Counted from the first letter of the stretch, positions 37,400 through 44,545 are shown. The stretch is 64,000 nt of DNA from Janthinobacterium sp. PC23-8 (GCF_002250505.1 NZ_NJGY01000003.1:630660-694659); one strand, 5' to 3'. Notes: generated by a model not told the origin, from the sequence alone. Program-made: numbers and translations.

Positions 37400-38148
37400 G
37401 CCGGGCTCCCGGGTGTCGGACGATTGCGGTTCACGTGCGCGGTCGGATCGAACTTCGGCGGGCGCCCGCCACCAGCGCTTGGCGCGCCACGCTCATTGCG
37501 CACCCAGTTGCGCCAAGTTGCCGCCCAGTCGGCTTTGCGGCCCTTGGCGCCGGGCTGGGCGATCCAGTAGTCGCGAAAGCGTTGAGCAGTGGTCTCGACG
37601 GGCAAGTCGGGACGCTCGGTTTTGCAGAACGCGGTATCGGCATCCGTTGGCGACCAGTCCGCAGGCAACCGCGACGCGGGTGCGTTTGCCTCTGCTCTTG
37701 ACTTTGCTTTTGTAGTTAACTTCTTCTCTTCTCTTTTCTTCTCTTCTCTAGCTAACGCTGGCGTAACGTTTTCAGCGTTACATGCAGCGTTACTCGGGGC
37801 GTCAGATCGATAATTCGCCACCCGTTTGGCGGTCTGAGCACGGCTTTTTGCCGTTGCGCCGTTGTGTCGATCAAAGTTTGGCAGCGCGACACCGTCCTCG
37901 GTTTTGAACAGCCAGCCTGCATCGAGCATCGCTTGCGCAAAGCCGGAGGCGCCCGAAATGTTATCGAGTAACGCGCAAGTAACGCCCTTGGCGTTACCGT
38001 CTATCGTTTGCTGGTCGAACCAGCGCCAGACGCGAAACAGCTTGCCCACCGTTAGATCGGGGTCGCTCCAGCCCATGCTGGTAGTGATCGAAAACACTTC
38101 CAGCTTTTCCGGCGTGGAGCATTCCAGCTTGAGCCATTCGCCAGCCAT
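37396..38148 (-). CDS. Replication initiator O-like protein
   Basis: 250 residues: an N-terminal domain like those of YdaU/DUF1376-type phage replication proteins (WLKLECSTPEKLEVFSI...LFRVWRWFDQQT), a low-complexity Lys/Glu linker, and a C-terminal part with ADWAATWRNWVRNE, the DnaT-like signature seen in many phage replication initiators. Gene order O then P is lambdoid. Confidence 0.7.
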   Translation of the reverse strand: MAGEWLKLECSTPEKLEVFSITTSMGWSDPDLTVGKLFRVWRWFDQQTIDGNAKGVTCALLDNISGASGFAQAMLDAGWLFKTEDGVALPNFDRHNGATAKSRAQTAKRVANYRSDAPSNAACNAENVTPALAREEKKREEKKLTTKAKSRAEANAPASRLPADWSPTDADTAFCKTERPDLPVETTAQRFRDYWIAQPGAKGRKADWAATWRNWVRNERGAPSAGGGRPPKFDPTAHVNRNRPTPGSPA

Positions 38149-38567
38149 TACGCCACCCCTCCTGTCGGTACTTCACCAAACAATGCCGCCACCAGTGGGT
38201 CACGGCCATACTGGCCGCGCGGCCAGCTGCTGGTGCGCGTGCGGTACAGGTCGAATTCCGCCTGCTCGTCCAGGTCGACCGGGCCGTACAGGGCGCCAGA
38301 GCCCCAGCGGCTTTCCTCCAGCATCACCACGCGCGCGGCGGCCACCAAGTTGACCAAGTGGCGCCGGATCGTTTCGTCGGACAGGCGCAGCTCGATGACC
38401 AGGTCCTTGATCGATATCGCACCGAACTTGCGCACCGCGGCGACGATCTGCTCGACGCGCAGCAGGTCGACAGGGCGTGGTTTGCGCGCCGGCTTGGCAG
38501 CGGCTTGATGCGCCGCAAATGCCAGCGTGGGGGCATTGCTATGCTGGTGTTGTACAATCGATGCCAT
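38148..38567 (-). CDS. Winged-helix DNA-binding protein
   Basis: 139 residues with a helix-turn-helix (VEQIVAAVRKFGAISIKDLVIELRLSDETIRRHLVNLV) of winged-helix type. It directly precedes the replication initiator, sharing one base. It may regulate or assist replication. Confidence 0.6.
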   Translation of the reverse strand: MASIVQHQHSNAPTLAFAAHQAAAKPARKPRPVDLLRVEQIVAAVRKFGAISIKDLVIELRLSDETIRRHLVNLVAAARVVMLEESRWGSGALYGPVDLDEQAEFDLYRTRTSSWPRGQYGRDPLVAALFGEVPTGGVA

Positions 38568-38601
38568 GATTTTTCTTTCGGAAAATTAGTTGTTTTAGGA
38601 A

Positions 38602-38627
38602 GCCCGCCTTGACCGCGGGCTTTTTTT
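38602..38627 (+). terminator. Rightward terminator opposing the early operon
   Basis: GCCCGC/GCGGGC stem with a seven-base loop followed by seven T on the + strand, in the 85-base gap upstream of the winged-helix gene. All neighbouring genes run leftward, so it would stop antisense transcription. Confidence 0.5.
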
Positions 38628-38652
38628 CGTCGGGGCTATTCGCTCGATCGGC

Positions 38653-39135
38653 CTAGACCATCGCCCAGTCATCGGCCAGCGCTTCACTGCCGCTGGGCGC
38701 CCATGTGCTGACGGTGCCGTCGACATTCTTGATGGCCATGTAGGCGTTGTACGGCACCATGCCGTCGGCGCCAAAATGGTCTTTGGCCACTTGCGTCGCC
38801 GCTGGGTAGCTTGCGGCCGGTACCAGGTAGACAAACATGCCCTTGCCGTTCCAGCCCGCGCGCGCCACCCTGGCGCCTTTTTTCAACGCCTCGACCGCTA
38901 GGCCGAACGGCATGCCGTTCGTTTCGCGATAGGCGGCGTCGAACTGCTCCTTCGGCGACCAGCTGACGTAGCCAGCATGGCCGGCGACGTTCGGCTTGCC
39001 GCCATCCGTATATTCGACCAGGTAGCCGTCGTCGTTGCCGTCCTCGTTGGCGGGCAGCGACCAGCCGCGATATTCGTTGTAGGCCGCGCGCGTCATTGCC
39101 AGCGCGATGACAATTTTGGTTCCGATGTGGCGCAT
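38653..39135 (-). CDS. Two-domain phage protein with C-terminal DUF2829/Tad2-like (anti-Thoeris) domain
   Basis: 160 residues from ATG 39135, chosen because GAAGGA stands about five bases upstream. Residues 1-70 form a small domain common in phages (YRGWSLPANEDGNDDGYLVEY...GYVSWSPKEQFDAAY). Residues 75-160 (MPFGLAVEALKKGARVARAGWNGKGMFVYLVPA) match the DUF2829 pattern. That family includes Tad2, which sequesters the cyclic ADP-ribose-type signal of the bacterial Thoeris defence. Whether this member binds such nucleotides is inference. Confidence 0.65.
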   Translation of the reverse strand: MRHIGTKIVIALAMTRAAYNEYRGWSLPANEDGNDDGYLVEYTDGGKPNVAGHAGYVSWSPKEQFDAAYRETNGMPFGLAVEALKKGARVARAGWNGKGMFVYLVPAASYPAATQVAKDHFGADGMVPYNAYMAIKNVDGTVSTWAPSGSEALADDWAMV

Positions 39136-39137
39136 GA

Positions 39138-39503
39138 TCATCCTTCGCTAGCGTCGTGCAGGCGCTGCTTGAGCGCGTAGCCTTCGAGCGCCCAGATCTT
39201 TTCTTCAGCGTTCTTGCGCGCCACCTGCTGGCCGATCTCGGGGTCGAAGTTTTCCGGGCTGGCGCAGGCACTTTCGCCGGTGACGGTGAAGCCGTTGCGC
39301 AACACCAAAACGCAGAACGTCAGCAACTGCAGCGGTGGCGTCGAGCCATCGTCGACGCCGTCAGCGACGGCGGCGCCACGCACGCCATCGGCAGCTGTGA
39401 AATAGTGCGTTTGCGCGATGGCCGCCTGGATATCGGCCGGCGTGATGCGCGGTGCGGTCTTGCCCTTGGCCTGGATTTGCTGCTCGATCTCTTGATCGTT
39501 CAT
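39138..39503 (-). CDS. Phage protein, Gp49/66-like family
   Basis: 121 residues. ITPADIQAAIAQTHYFTAADG, LLTFCVLVLRNGFTVTGESACASPENFDPEIGQQVARKNAEEKIWALEGY (in parts) is the well-known pattern of a small phage family of unknown function (often annotated Gp49). It sits two bases before the Tad2-like gene in the early operon. Confidence 0.75.
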   Translation of the reverse strand: MNDQEIEQQIQAKGKTAPRITPADIQAAIAQTHYFTAADGVRGAAVADGVDDGSTPPLQLLTFCVLVLRNGFTVTGESACASPENFDPEIGQQVARKNAEEKIWALEGYALKQRLHDASEG

Positions 39504-39547
39504 AGTTTGCTTTCGATGTGTCGCCCGGCTCGGTGGGCGACTGCCCG

Positions 39548-39742
39548 TTAATTTTTTGAAGCCTTCAGGATCTCGTCAGCCGCATCGCGCAGGCGGTTTG
39601 TCTCGCGATACAGCCTGTCGCCGGCGCGCGCCTTGCTGGGGGCATCCAGGCCGGCCCTGGCCACGATGTCGGCCCGGTCAGCCAGGCGCCAGACGCATGC
39701 GGCGCGCAGCACCTTGTCTTCAAGCGTGACCTTTTTCCCCAT
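39548..39742 (-). CDS. Small helical phage protein
   Basis: 64 residues from ATG 39742 (MGKKVTLEDKVLRAACVWR). Basic and helical. It overlaps the previous gene by 23 bases. Function unknown. Confidence 0.5.
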   Translation of the reverse strand: MGKKVTLEDKVLRAACVWRLADRADIVARAGLDAPSKARAGDRLYRETNRLRDAADEILKASKN

Positions 39743-40031
39743 ACTTCCCTCTCGTTTCTGCCTCAATGCCATTCACCTGGTAGAGGACGTTGGGCGTGAT
39801 GCCAAAATTCGCGCGGCATGGCAGCGACTGGGCCCTGCGCAGTGTGCCGTTGGGCCCTTCGCGGTAGCCGATCTGGCGCTTACCATGGTGTTGCTGGCGC
39901 GCCCAATGCAGCAGGGTGCGGCGGGCCTGGGTGCTGCGCGTGACGCCAGCGGCGGCGCAGGCCTGCAGGACGGTGTCCTCCTCTTCCGGCGAGAGGTAGG
40001 TTTTCAATAGCTTGGTGCGGGTGGTGCTCAT
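39720..40031 (-). CDS. Hypothetical phage protein with possible ribbon-helix-helix N-terminus
   Basis: 103 residues. The N-terminal part (KTYLSPEEEDTVLQACAAAGVTRSTQARRTLLHWA) resembles the ribbon-helix-helix segment of mobilisation or repressor proteins, followed by a basic tail. A DNA-binding role is plausible but unproven. Confidence 0.5.
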   Translation of the reverse strand: MSTTRTKLLKTYLSPEEEDTVLQACAAAGVTRSTQARRTLLHWARQQHHGKRQIGYREGPNGTLRRAQSLPCRANFGITPNVLYQVNGIEAETRGKYGEKGHA

Positions 40032-40150
40032 TGGGGTTCCTTGTAAAAGTGGTTCTGGATTTCAGGGGTACTGGTGCTACAAATGGACGGGAGTTGCCAA
40101 TGTGATAAATTGCTGTTTCCACACATCAATTCACTGCAACGGGAACTCCC

Positions 40151-40408
40151 ATGGAAAAACAATTGCGAGAACAACTTTATGAAATCGAGGGGCGCCTGGC
40201 GGCCTATCACCAAGTGCTGCACGCCATTTGCCTATCCTTGCCGAAGCTCCAAGCTGATGCTGTCAGCGCAGTGCTCGAATTGGTCGAGAAACAGTCGTTG
40301 GCCCTCTCGCCACCAAGTGAAAGAATTCATACGCACTTGGCGAATGAGCATCTGGATACCTTCAAAGCAGCGTTGGCAGATCCTGTTCGGATAGGCGAGG
40401 CGGATTAG
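40151..40408 (+). CDS. Small helical protein on the strand opposite to the early operon
   Basis: 85 residues, acidic and helical (MEKQLREQLYEIEGRLAAYHQVL). It runs against the leftward early operon and its stop overlaps the end of the next gene by four bases. CGGGAAC precedes the start. Opposite orientation within an operon suggests its own promoter, perhaps active in the lysogen. Function unknown. Confidence 0.5.
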   Translation: MEKQLREQLYEIEGRLAAYHQVLHAICLSLPKLQADAVSAVLELVEKQSLALSPPSERIHTHLANEHLDTFKAALADPVRIGEAD

Positions 40409-40902
40409 GGGCTCATTTGCCGGAGTCGCTCGCGAGATTTCATTTCGATTTCAACCGCCTTGTCCATGTGCGGACCAAGGGTGGCGATTTTTTCAGCCAT
40501 GGATTTCGGCATCGAGGATGCGCGTGCTGTGGCGGCGCTGTCGCCGGTCACCGGCTCCCGTGTTTCTCTGAAAGCGGCCAGACCGGCGCGGAAGGCCACG
40601 GCGCTGGATTCGGCAGTGGCCGTCAGGCCGAGCCCAGCAGTGGCACTGGAATTCGTGATGACTTGCGTCAGCAGCATCACCAGTGCGTCACGGTCGCGAT
40701 CAGGCGGCGGCGAGTTGCTGGCGGCACTGAGGCCGAACTGGTACCCGACTTGGCCGCCCGCGATCGTTTCCGGGCGCGGTGGGGCGGCAAGCTGCGTGCG
40801 GTTCGAGCCGTACGGGCGGCCTTCGACCTTGACCAGCACGCCGAACAGCTTGGCGACCAGGTGGACGGGGAGAGTGCGCCAGCGCGCGTGGATGGCAGTC
40901 AT
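40405..40902 (-). CDS. Hypothetical early phage protein
   Basis: 165 residues; the second gene of the leftward early operon, overlapping the Cro-like gene by four bases. The N-terminus (RWRTLPVHLVAKLFGVLVKVEG) looks globular and the C-terminus helical. Not recognised. Confidence 0.5.
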   Translation of the reverse strand: MTAIHARWRTLPVHLVAKLFGVLVKVEGRPYGSNRTQLAAPPRPETIAGGQVGYQFGLSAASNSPPPDRDRDALVMLLTQVITNSSATAGLGLTATAESSAVAFRAGLAAFRETREPVTGDSAATARASSMPKSMAEKIATLGPHMDKAVEIEMKSRERLRQMSP

Positions 40903-41294
40903 GGTTTTTCCTTTGCTTCGGTGGAGGGCGGGAGGGCGGGCAGCACCACGCTGTGGCGTGGGACGGTGTCCAGGATGTTGCTGGGGGAGGGGGGCTGGCG
41001 GCCGGCGTGGCCGGGATCTGGCACAGGGTCGGTGGCGCGGCGTGGCGACTCACGCTCTTTCGATTGACTGGCGCGCAAGTATGCCCAATCGAAGTCTGGG
41101 CATAGAGTTTCGCAACGGACTGCGCCGCTCGTCGCGATCTCTATCTTTGGACATTGCTTGTCCGGGATAGGACGAATACCTTTGATCCATTGATTTACAA
41201 CCGCAGGGCTAACGCAGAGTATTTTTGCCAGAGCGGCTTGGCTCCCAACAATTCCGCAGGCGCGCGCAACTTCTGTTTGTGGTGTGCTTTTCAT
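40899..41294 (-). CDS. cro: Cro-type regulator, YdaS-like
   Basis: 131 residues. The N-terminal helix-turn-helix ARACGIVGSQAALAKILCVSPAVVNQWIKG is typical of YdaS/Cro proteins; the C-terminal half is Pro/Ser-rich and likely disordered. It is divergent from the CI-type gene over a 70-base operator region. The -10 box of its promoter (41306-41301) would start the message at or within a base or two of the ATG, so the mRNA may be leaderless. Confidence 0.8.
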   Translation of the reverse strand: MKSTPQTEVARACGIVGSQAALAKILCVSPAVVNQWIKGIRPIPDKQCPKIEIATSGAVRCETLCPDFDWAYLRASQSKERESPRRATDPVPDPGHAGRQPPSPSNILDTVPRHSVVLPALPPSTEAKEKP

Positions 41295-41300
41295 AAATAA

Positions 41301-41329
41301 AGCATAGCATTGCTACAGTATTTAGGCAA
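41301..41329 (-). promoter_or_regulatory. Early leftward promoter (PR-like) for cro
   Basis: TTGCCT, 17-base spacer, TATGCT reading leftward. The first operator (41305-41315) overlaps spacer and -10, so repressor binding would block it. Confidence 0.6.
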
Positions 41330-41363
41330 GCCATGCTACTGAAAAATTGAAATAGCATTGCTA
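41305..41363. promoter_or_regulatory. Three CI/Cro operators between cro and cI (OR-like)
   Basis: TAGCATTGCTA, a 5-1-5 palindrome, is perfect at 41305-41315 and 41353-41363; a weaker copy (8 of 10 half-site bases) lies at 41328-41338. Centres are 23 and 25 bases apart. The third ends two bases before the cI start, where it would give autorepression. Confidence 0.8.
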
Positions 41364-41364
41364 T

Positions 41365-42075
41365 ATGAAGATTTGGACAACAGAGCAAGAAGCGGAACGG
41401 CTAAAAGGCCGTTTTTCCACGGTGAATCGGGCTGCCTTTGTGCGTGAACACAAGCTCAGAGGTGGTCAGTCAATGATTTATCAGCACATCAACGGACTTC
41501 GGCCCATCAGCTTAGACGCGGCACTTGTATATGCCAGGGGATTCGGCTGCTCGCTTGAGGAGATTAGCCCAAGGCTGGCAGAAGAAGCCATTATTGCTGC
41601 CAGCCACACAGCGCCTTCTGAGCGACGACAGTCAATCCGCGATGATGTCGAGGATGCACCAACGATCACTGGCCAGATCAAGGGCATTCCTATCGTCGGC
41701 CGCGTCCAGGCAGGCCCCGACGGTACAATCAGCATCGATGACTATGGATACAGCGACGGTCACATGATGTGGTACGCCAGTTCGCCGGACGCCTACGCGC
41801 TGCGCATTCGCGGCGAAAGCATGAGCCCACGCTACCTGCCTGGTGAGATAGTTGGCGTTGACCCAAGTGTCGAGGTGCAGTCCAACGACGAGGCGATCGT
41901 GATACTTAGGGATGGCCGCCGAATGATCAAGCGCTTGCTTTGGTGTCGCGATGGACAGGCGTGTTTCGAGTCGGTAAACAAGGATTTCCCAAATATTATT
42001 CTGGATTTCGAGGAAATCGACAAGATGCACTTGGTGTCAGGACACATTCCAAAAGCTGCGTTCCGGCCTGACTGA
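41365..42075 (+). CDS. cI: CI-type repressor with S24 self-cleaving domain
   Basis: 236 residues: N-terminal helix-turn-helix domain (about 1-70, YQHINGLRPISLDAALVYARGFG), linker, then a LexA/CI-type domain with the cleavage site Ala-Gly in VGRVQAGPDG (about 113), the nucleophile Ser in RGESMSPRYLPGE and the Lys in the region around RRMIKRLL. RecA-stimulated self-cleavage would induce the prophage on DNA damage. It is the first gene of the rightward immunity transcript. Confidence 0.9.
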   Translation: MKIWTTEQEAERLKGRFSTVNRAAFVREHKLRGGQSMIYQHINGLRPISLDAALVYARGFGCSLEEISPRLAEEAIIAASHTAPSERRQSIRDDVEDAPTITGQIKGIPIVGRVQAGPDGTISIDDYGYSDGHMMWYASSPDAYALRIRGESMSPRYLPGEIVGVDPSVEVQSNDEAIVILRDGRRMIKRLLWCRDGQACFESVNKDFPNIILDFEEIDKMHLVSGHIPKAAFRPD

Positions 42076-42112
42076 GATGTTTTGATATGAGTGAATCGAG
42101 AGGATTGTGATT

Positions 42113-42409
42113 ATGGAATGGTTTTTTGGTATCGTCGCTCTAGTTTCCCTTTTTATAATCTATGGATCGCTTACGGCTAGTGAGGGCCGCTTGCAAGATA
42201 TATCCATACTGATCCGTCACCAAAATGCGGATCGCATCGAGTTTTTGGAGGCGCTTGATTCCCACATGAAAACGATAACGAGCGATTTGGCCGAGCTGCG
42301 TCGCATTGCATACGAGTATGAGGTCGCACCTCCAAAGCCAACAGCTGAGCAATATGTTCGGGCATTGGCGGTTGTTAGTCGGTGGAACGCGGTAGGTGAG
42401 ACCGAATGA
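42113..42409 (+). CDS. Small membrane-anchored protein in the immunity region
   Basis: 98 residues from ATG 42113, preceded by GAGAGGAT. Residues 1-20 (MEWFFGIVALVSLFIIYGSL) are one membrane segment; the rest is a charged helical cytoplasmic or periplasmic domain. It lies between cI and the second operator cluster, where lambda carries rexAB, and is A+T-richer than the structural genes. Probably expressed in the lysogen. Confidence 0.55.
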   Translation: MEWFFGIVALVSLFIIYGSLTASEGRLQDISILIRHQNADRIEFLEALDSHMKTITSDLAELRRIAYEYEVAPPKPTAEQYVRALAVVSRWNAVGETE

Positions 42410-42469
42410 TCGAATGAAAAGAATAATCCCGCCCATTACGGCGAGGGGAAGGCGCAACGGCACGCCCTT

Positions 42470-43000
42470 ATGCCGAAACTGAAGACTAAAATGATTGATA
42501 GTACACAGCAAAGTCAAGGCGATGATCTCTATTTTGGGGCCATGGAGCGCCACCCGAATGAGTCATCTTGGATAGGTGTTTTATTATGTGAATACGCAAC
42601 GCTGGAGCACTCGGTGATTCAAGTTCTGGGTATTGGTCTTGGGGGCAACCTCGAGGCAGCGTACGTCATCTGCGCCAGCGTTCACAGTAACGACCAACGC
42701 ATCGACATTACTGCCGGGGTTGTAGAGAAATCCTCACTATCTGTGGATATGAAGTTGCAAGCTCAAAATTTGTTGAGTGAGGCGCGGGCAATAAACAAAT
42801 TTCGAAATATTTTAGTGCATGGTTTGTGGGGAGCTAAAGAGACTAGCGGTGAAGTGGTTTTGACCTCTAAACTCTACAGCAAAAAGATCGATCAGAAAAC
42901 AGTGACTGTAGAGGATCTCCAAAAAAGGGTTGCAGAGATACGCAACTTGAATGGTCGATTCGCTAAAACACTTTTCCCTGATCAAATTATCCCTGCATAG
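42470..43000 (+). CDS. Possible HEPN-domain protein, lysogen-expressed
   Basis: 176 residues, helical. FRNILVHG gives Arg112-Asn113-x3-His117, the RNxxxH active-site motif of HEPN ribonucleases, within a helix following AINK. HEPN RNases act in abortive infection and toxin systems. The gene is A+T-rich and lies between cI and the PL-like promoter, so it is likely a lysogenic conversion gene. The start (42470 or 42491) is not fixed by a clear ribosome binding site. The assignment rests on one motif. Confidence 0.5.
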   Translation: MPKLKTKMIDSTQQSQGDDLYFGAMERHPNESSWIGVLLCEYATLEHSVIQVLGIGLGGNLEAAYVICASVHSNDQRIDITAGVVEKSSLSVDMKLQAQNLLSEARAINKFRNILVHGLWGAKETSGEVVLTSKLYSKKIDQKTVTVEDLQKRVAEIRNLNGRFAKTLFPDQIIPA

Positions 43001-43018
43001 TATAAATTTAAATGCAGT

Positions 43019-43333
43019 CTAATCATCTGCATCTCTAGGCAACTGAGATTCTGACAGTATTGCCTGGATTTGCTCAATAGTGGCCTTATCTTCAATCGTG
43101 GATGTGCCAGTTAAAACACGGCCATAGATCTCGGCTACTCGTGTAGGTGAGATCGTTTGAATGTCGCTGCTTCGGTGCGCGCTCATTTTTTGCTTGCCGA
43201 CGCACTTGCCATTTTCATCATAGATAGCGAAGTGGCCGATCACATCCATTCCCTTCTCCAACGCTACCGTGACAAGCTTGCCTCCCTCCAAATGCGGGAT
43301 TGACTTGCGGATATCGTCCAGATAATTTTCCAT
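43019..43333 (-). CDS. Hypothetical protein convergent with the HEPN-like gene
   Basis: 104 residues from ATG 43333, preceded by AGGAGA at five bases. An alpha/beta protein with GHFAIYDENGKCVGKQKMSAHR in the middle. It runs leftward between the HEPN-like gene and the PL-like promoter. Not recognised; an antitoxin or regulator role is possible from position only. Confidence 0.5.
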   Translation of the reverse strand: MENYLDDIRKSIPHLEGGKLVTVALEKGMDVIGHFAIYDENGKCVGKQKMSAHRSSDIQTISPTRVAEIYGRVLTGTSTIEDKATIEQIQAILSESQLPRDADD

Positions 43334-43347
43334 CACACTCTCCTGAA

Positions 43348-43370
43348 CCCGCCCAGTGCGGGTATTTTTT
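43348..43370 (+). terminator. Terminator just upstream of the PL-like promoter
   Basis: CCCGC-CCAGT-GCGGG (43348-43362) then TATTTTTT. It would keep transcription from the immunity region out of the DGR operon. Confidence 0.65.
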
Positions 43371-43410
43371 GGCCCAAAAATTGGTGCGAGTGAATTGTAG
43401 CAGATAAATA

Positions 43411-43450
43411 GAGCAATGCTATTGCATTAGTTATGAAGCACTGCTATTCT
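43411..43450 (+). promoter_or_regulatory. PL-like promoter with two CI-type operators in front of the DGR operon
   Basis: TTGCAT (43422-43427), 17-base spacer, TATTCT (43445-43450). Operators matching the cI-cro palindrome at 9 of 10 half-site bases lie at 43411-43421 (abutting -35) and 43436-43446 (overlapping -10), with centres 25 bases apart, the same spacing as at the cI gene. Confidence 0.75.
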
Positions 43451-43466
43451 TATTTGCGTTGGAATC

Positions 43467-43480
43467 AGCCTGAACAGGCT
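43467..43480 (+). promoter_or_regulatory. Short hairpin in the PL leader (boxB-like?)
   Basis: AGCCT-GAAC-AGGCT, about ten bases after the expected transcript start. The place and size recall a nut boxB, but no N-type antiterminator gene is recognisable, so this is speculative. Confidence 0.3.
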
Positions 43481-43520
43481 CACCTTACCCAACAACCACA
43501 TCACAACTAGGGAGAACCAG

Positions 43521-43985
43521 ATGAATCAAGAAAGCGCCATCGAACACGTTGCACCTACCACCGCCAGTATCGCCACGGCCACCGCCGTCGGCGCAACTTC
43601 CCGTGCTCTGCCAACTTTCGCGCCCGGCTTCTACCCCATCGCTATCGGCGCTGCTTTTGCCGAAGGTGTGTATGCAGGCGTCGTGCGTGGCGTCAACGGC
43701 GCGCCTGACCAGCACCTGCTGCTGATCGATGGCGAGGTCGACGGCGTGATCTGGGATACGGCTTGCATCTGGGCCGAATCCGTCGGCGGCTCGCTGCCGA
43801 CCCGTGCCGAGCAGGCCGTCTTGTTTGGCAACCTGAAAGACCACTTCCAGCGCGACTGGTACTGGTCTTCGGAGCAGGCCGGCCCCTCTACCGCGTGGGA
43901 TCAGTATTTTCTCGATGGCACCCAGAGCAGCCTCACCCGCTCGTACGAGGGCCGCGCCCGCGCCGTCCGCAGATTACCAATTTAA
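43521..43985 (+). CDS. DGR target protein 1 (C-type-lectin-fold / DUF1566-like variable protein)
   Basis: 154 residues. The second half has the pattern LPTRAEQAVLFGNLKDHFQRDWYWSSEQ and ends in SYEGRARAVRRLPI, typical of formylglycine-enzyme/C-lectin-like DGR targets (DUF1566-like). VR1 fills residues ~118-151, and all amino-acid differences from the template-coded version fall at Asn codons of the template. It is the first gene of the rightward early operon, after GGGAGAA. There is no signal peptide; a hydrophobic Ala/Gly stretch near residues 40-60 is present. It is paralogous to the protein at 46562. What it binds is unknown. Confidence 0.85.
   Translation: MNQESAIEHVAPTTASIATATAVGATSRALPTFAPGFYPIAIGAAFAEGVYAGVVRGVNGAPDQHLLLIDGEVDGVIWDTACIWAESVGGSLPTRAEQAVLFGNLKDHFQRDWYWSSEQAGPSTAWDQYFLDGTQSSLTRSYEGRARAVRRLPI
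43874..43974 (+). repeat. VR1: DGR variable repeat VR1 (101 bp)
   Basis: Aligns without gaps to the TR at 47501-47601. 13 differences by hand, 12 at TR adenines and one C to T (43910, silent Phe codon). The first 16 and last 37 or so bases are identical. The G+C-rich 3' block is the likely homing initiation region. Confidence 0.95.
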
Positions 43986-44015
43986 TCCTTTATCAATTTC
44001 AACCTGAGAACCGCC

Positions 44016-44357
44016 ATGTCGCTCGCAAATATTGCTCCTGATGCTCTCACTAGCACCCCGGCCGGCGCGTCGCTGACGGTCCGTCGCGTGGCCATGGTCA
44101 TGTCGGATCGGCGGCTGCGCCTGGCCGTCGGGCCAACATTCAGCGTGACCAATGGCCGCGGCGAGCGCATCGCGCTGGTGTCGGTGGTGCAGCGTGGCCT
44201 GGGCAGCGCCCGGACCGCTGCGGCGCGCATGGCGTTTTCGGCCGAGACCACCGGCGCGCTGCGCCTGGCGAGTATGGATTACGAGCAGACCGGCGCCGTG
44301 TCGCCAGAAACCATCAGCCTGATGCGCCGGCTGCTCGACGATATTGGTGCCGCATGA
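44016..44357 (+). CDS. Hypothetical early-operon protein
   Basis: 113 residues, alpha/beta, basic N-terminal half. It lies 30 bases after target gene 1 and overlaps the next gene by four bases. Not recognised. Confidence 0.5.
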   Translation: MSLANIAPDALTSTPAGASLTVRRVAMVMSDRRLRLAVGPTFSVTNGRGERIALVSVVQRGLGSARTAAARMAFSAETTGALRLASMDYEQTGAVSPETISLMRRLLDDIGAA

Positions 44358-44545
44358 GCTCCAGGGCCTTGCTCGACATGATCCGCCAGTGCGCCGTCGA
44401 TGCGCGCGTCAAAGAATCGGGCGATGTGGAGGCGCGGGCGCATGCGTTCATCGCGATGCTGTCCGGATCGCTGGAGCAGTACGACGCGATCGGTGCGGAG
44501 GTGGTGTTTTCGCTTTTGCAGCCCGCCGCCGGTGGCGCGAAATGA
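44354..44545 (+). CDS. Small hypothetical early-operon protein
   Basis: 63 residues, helical. Overlaps both neighbours by ATGA-type junctions, so it is translationally coupled. Not recognised. Confidence 0.5.
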   Translation: MSSRALLDMIRQCAVDARVKESGDVEARAHAFIAMLSGSLEQYDAIGAEVVFSLLQPAAGGAK

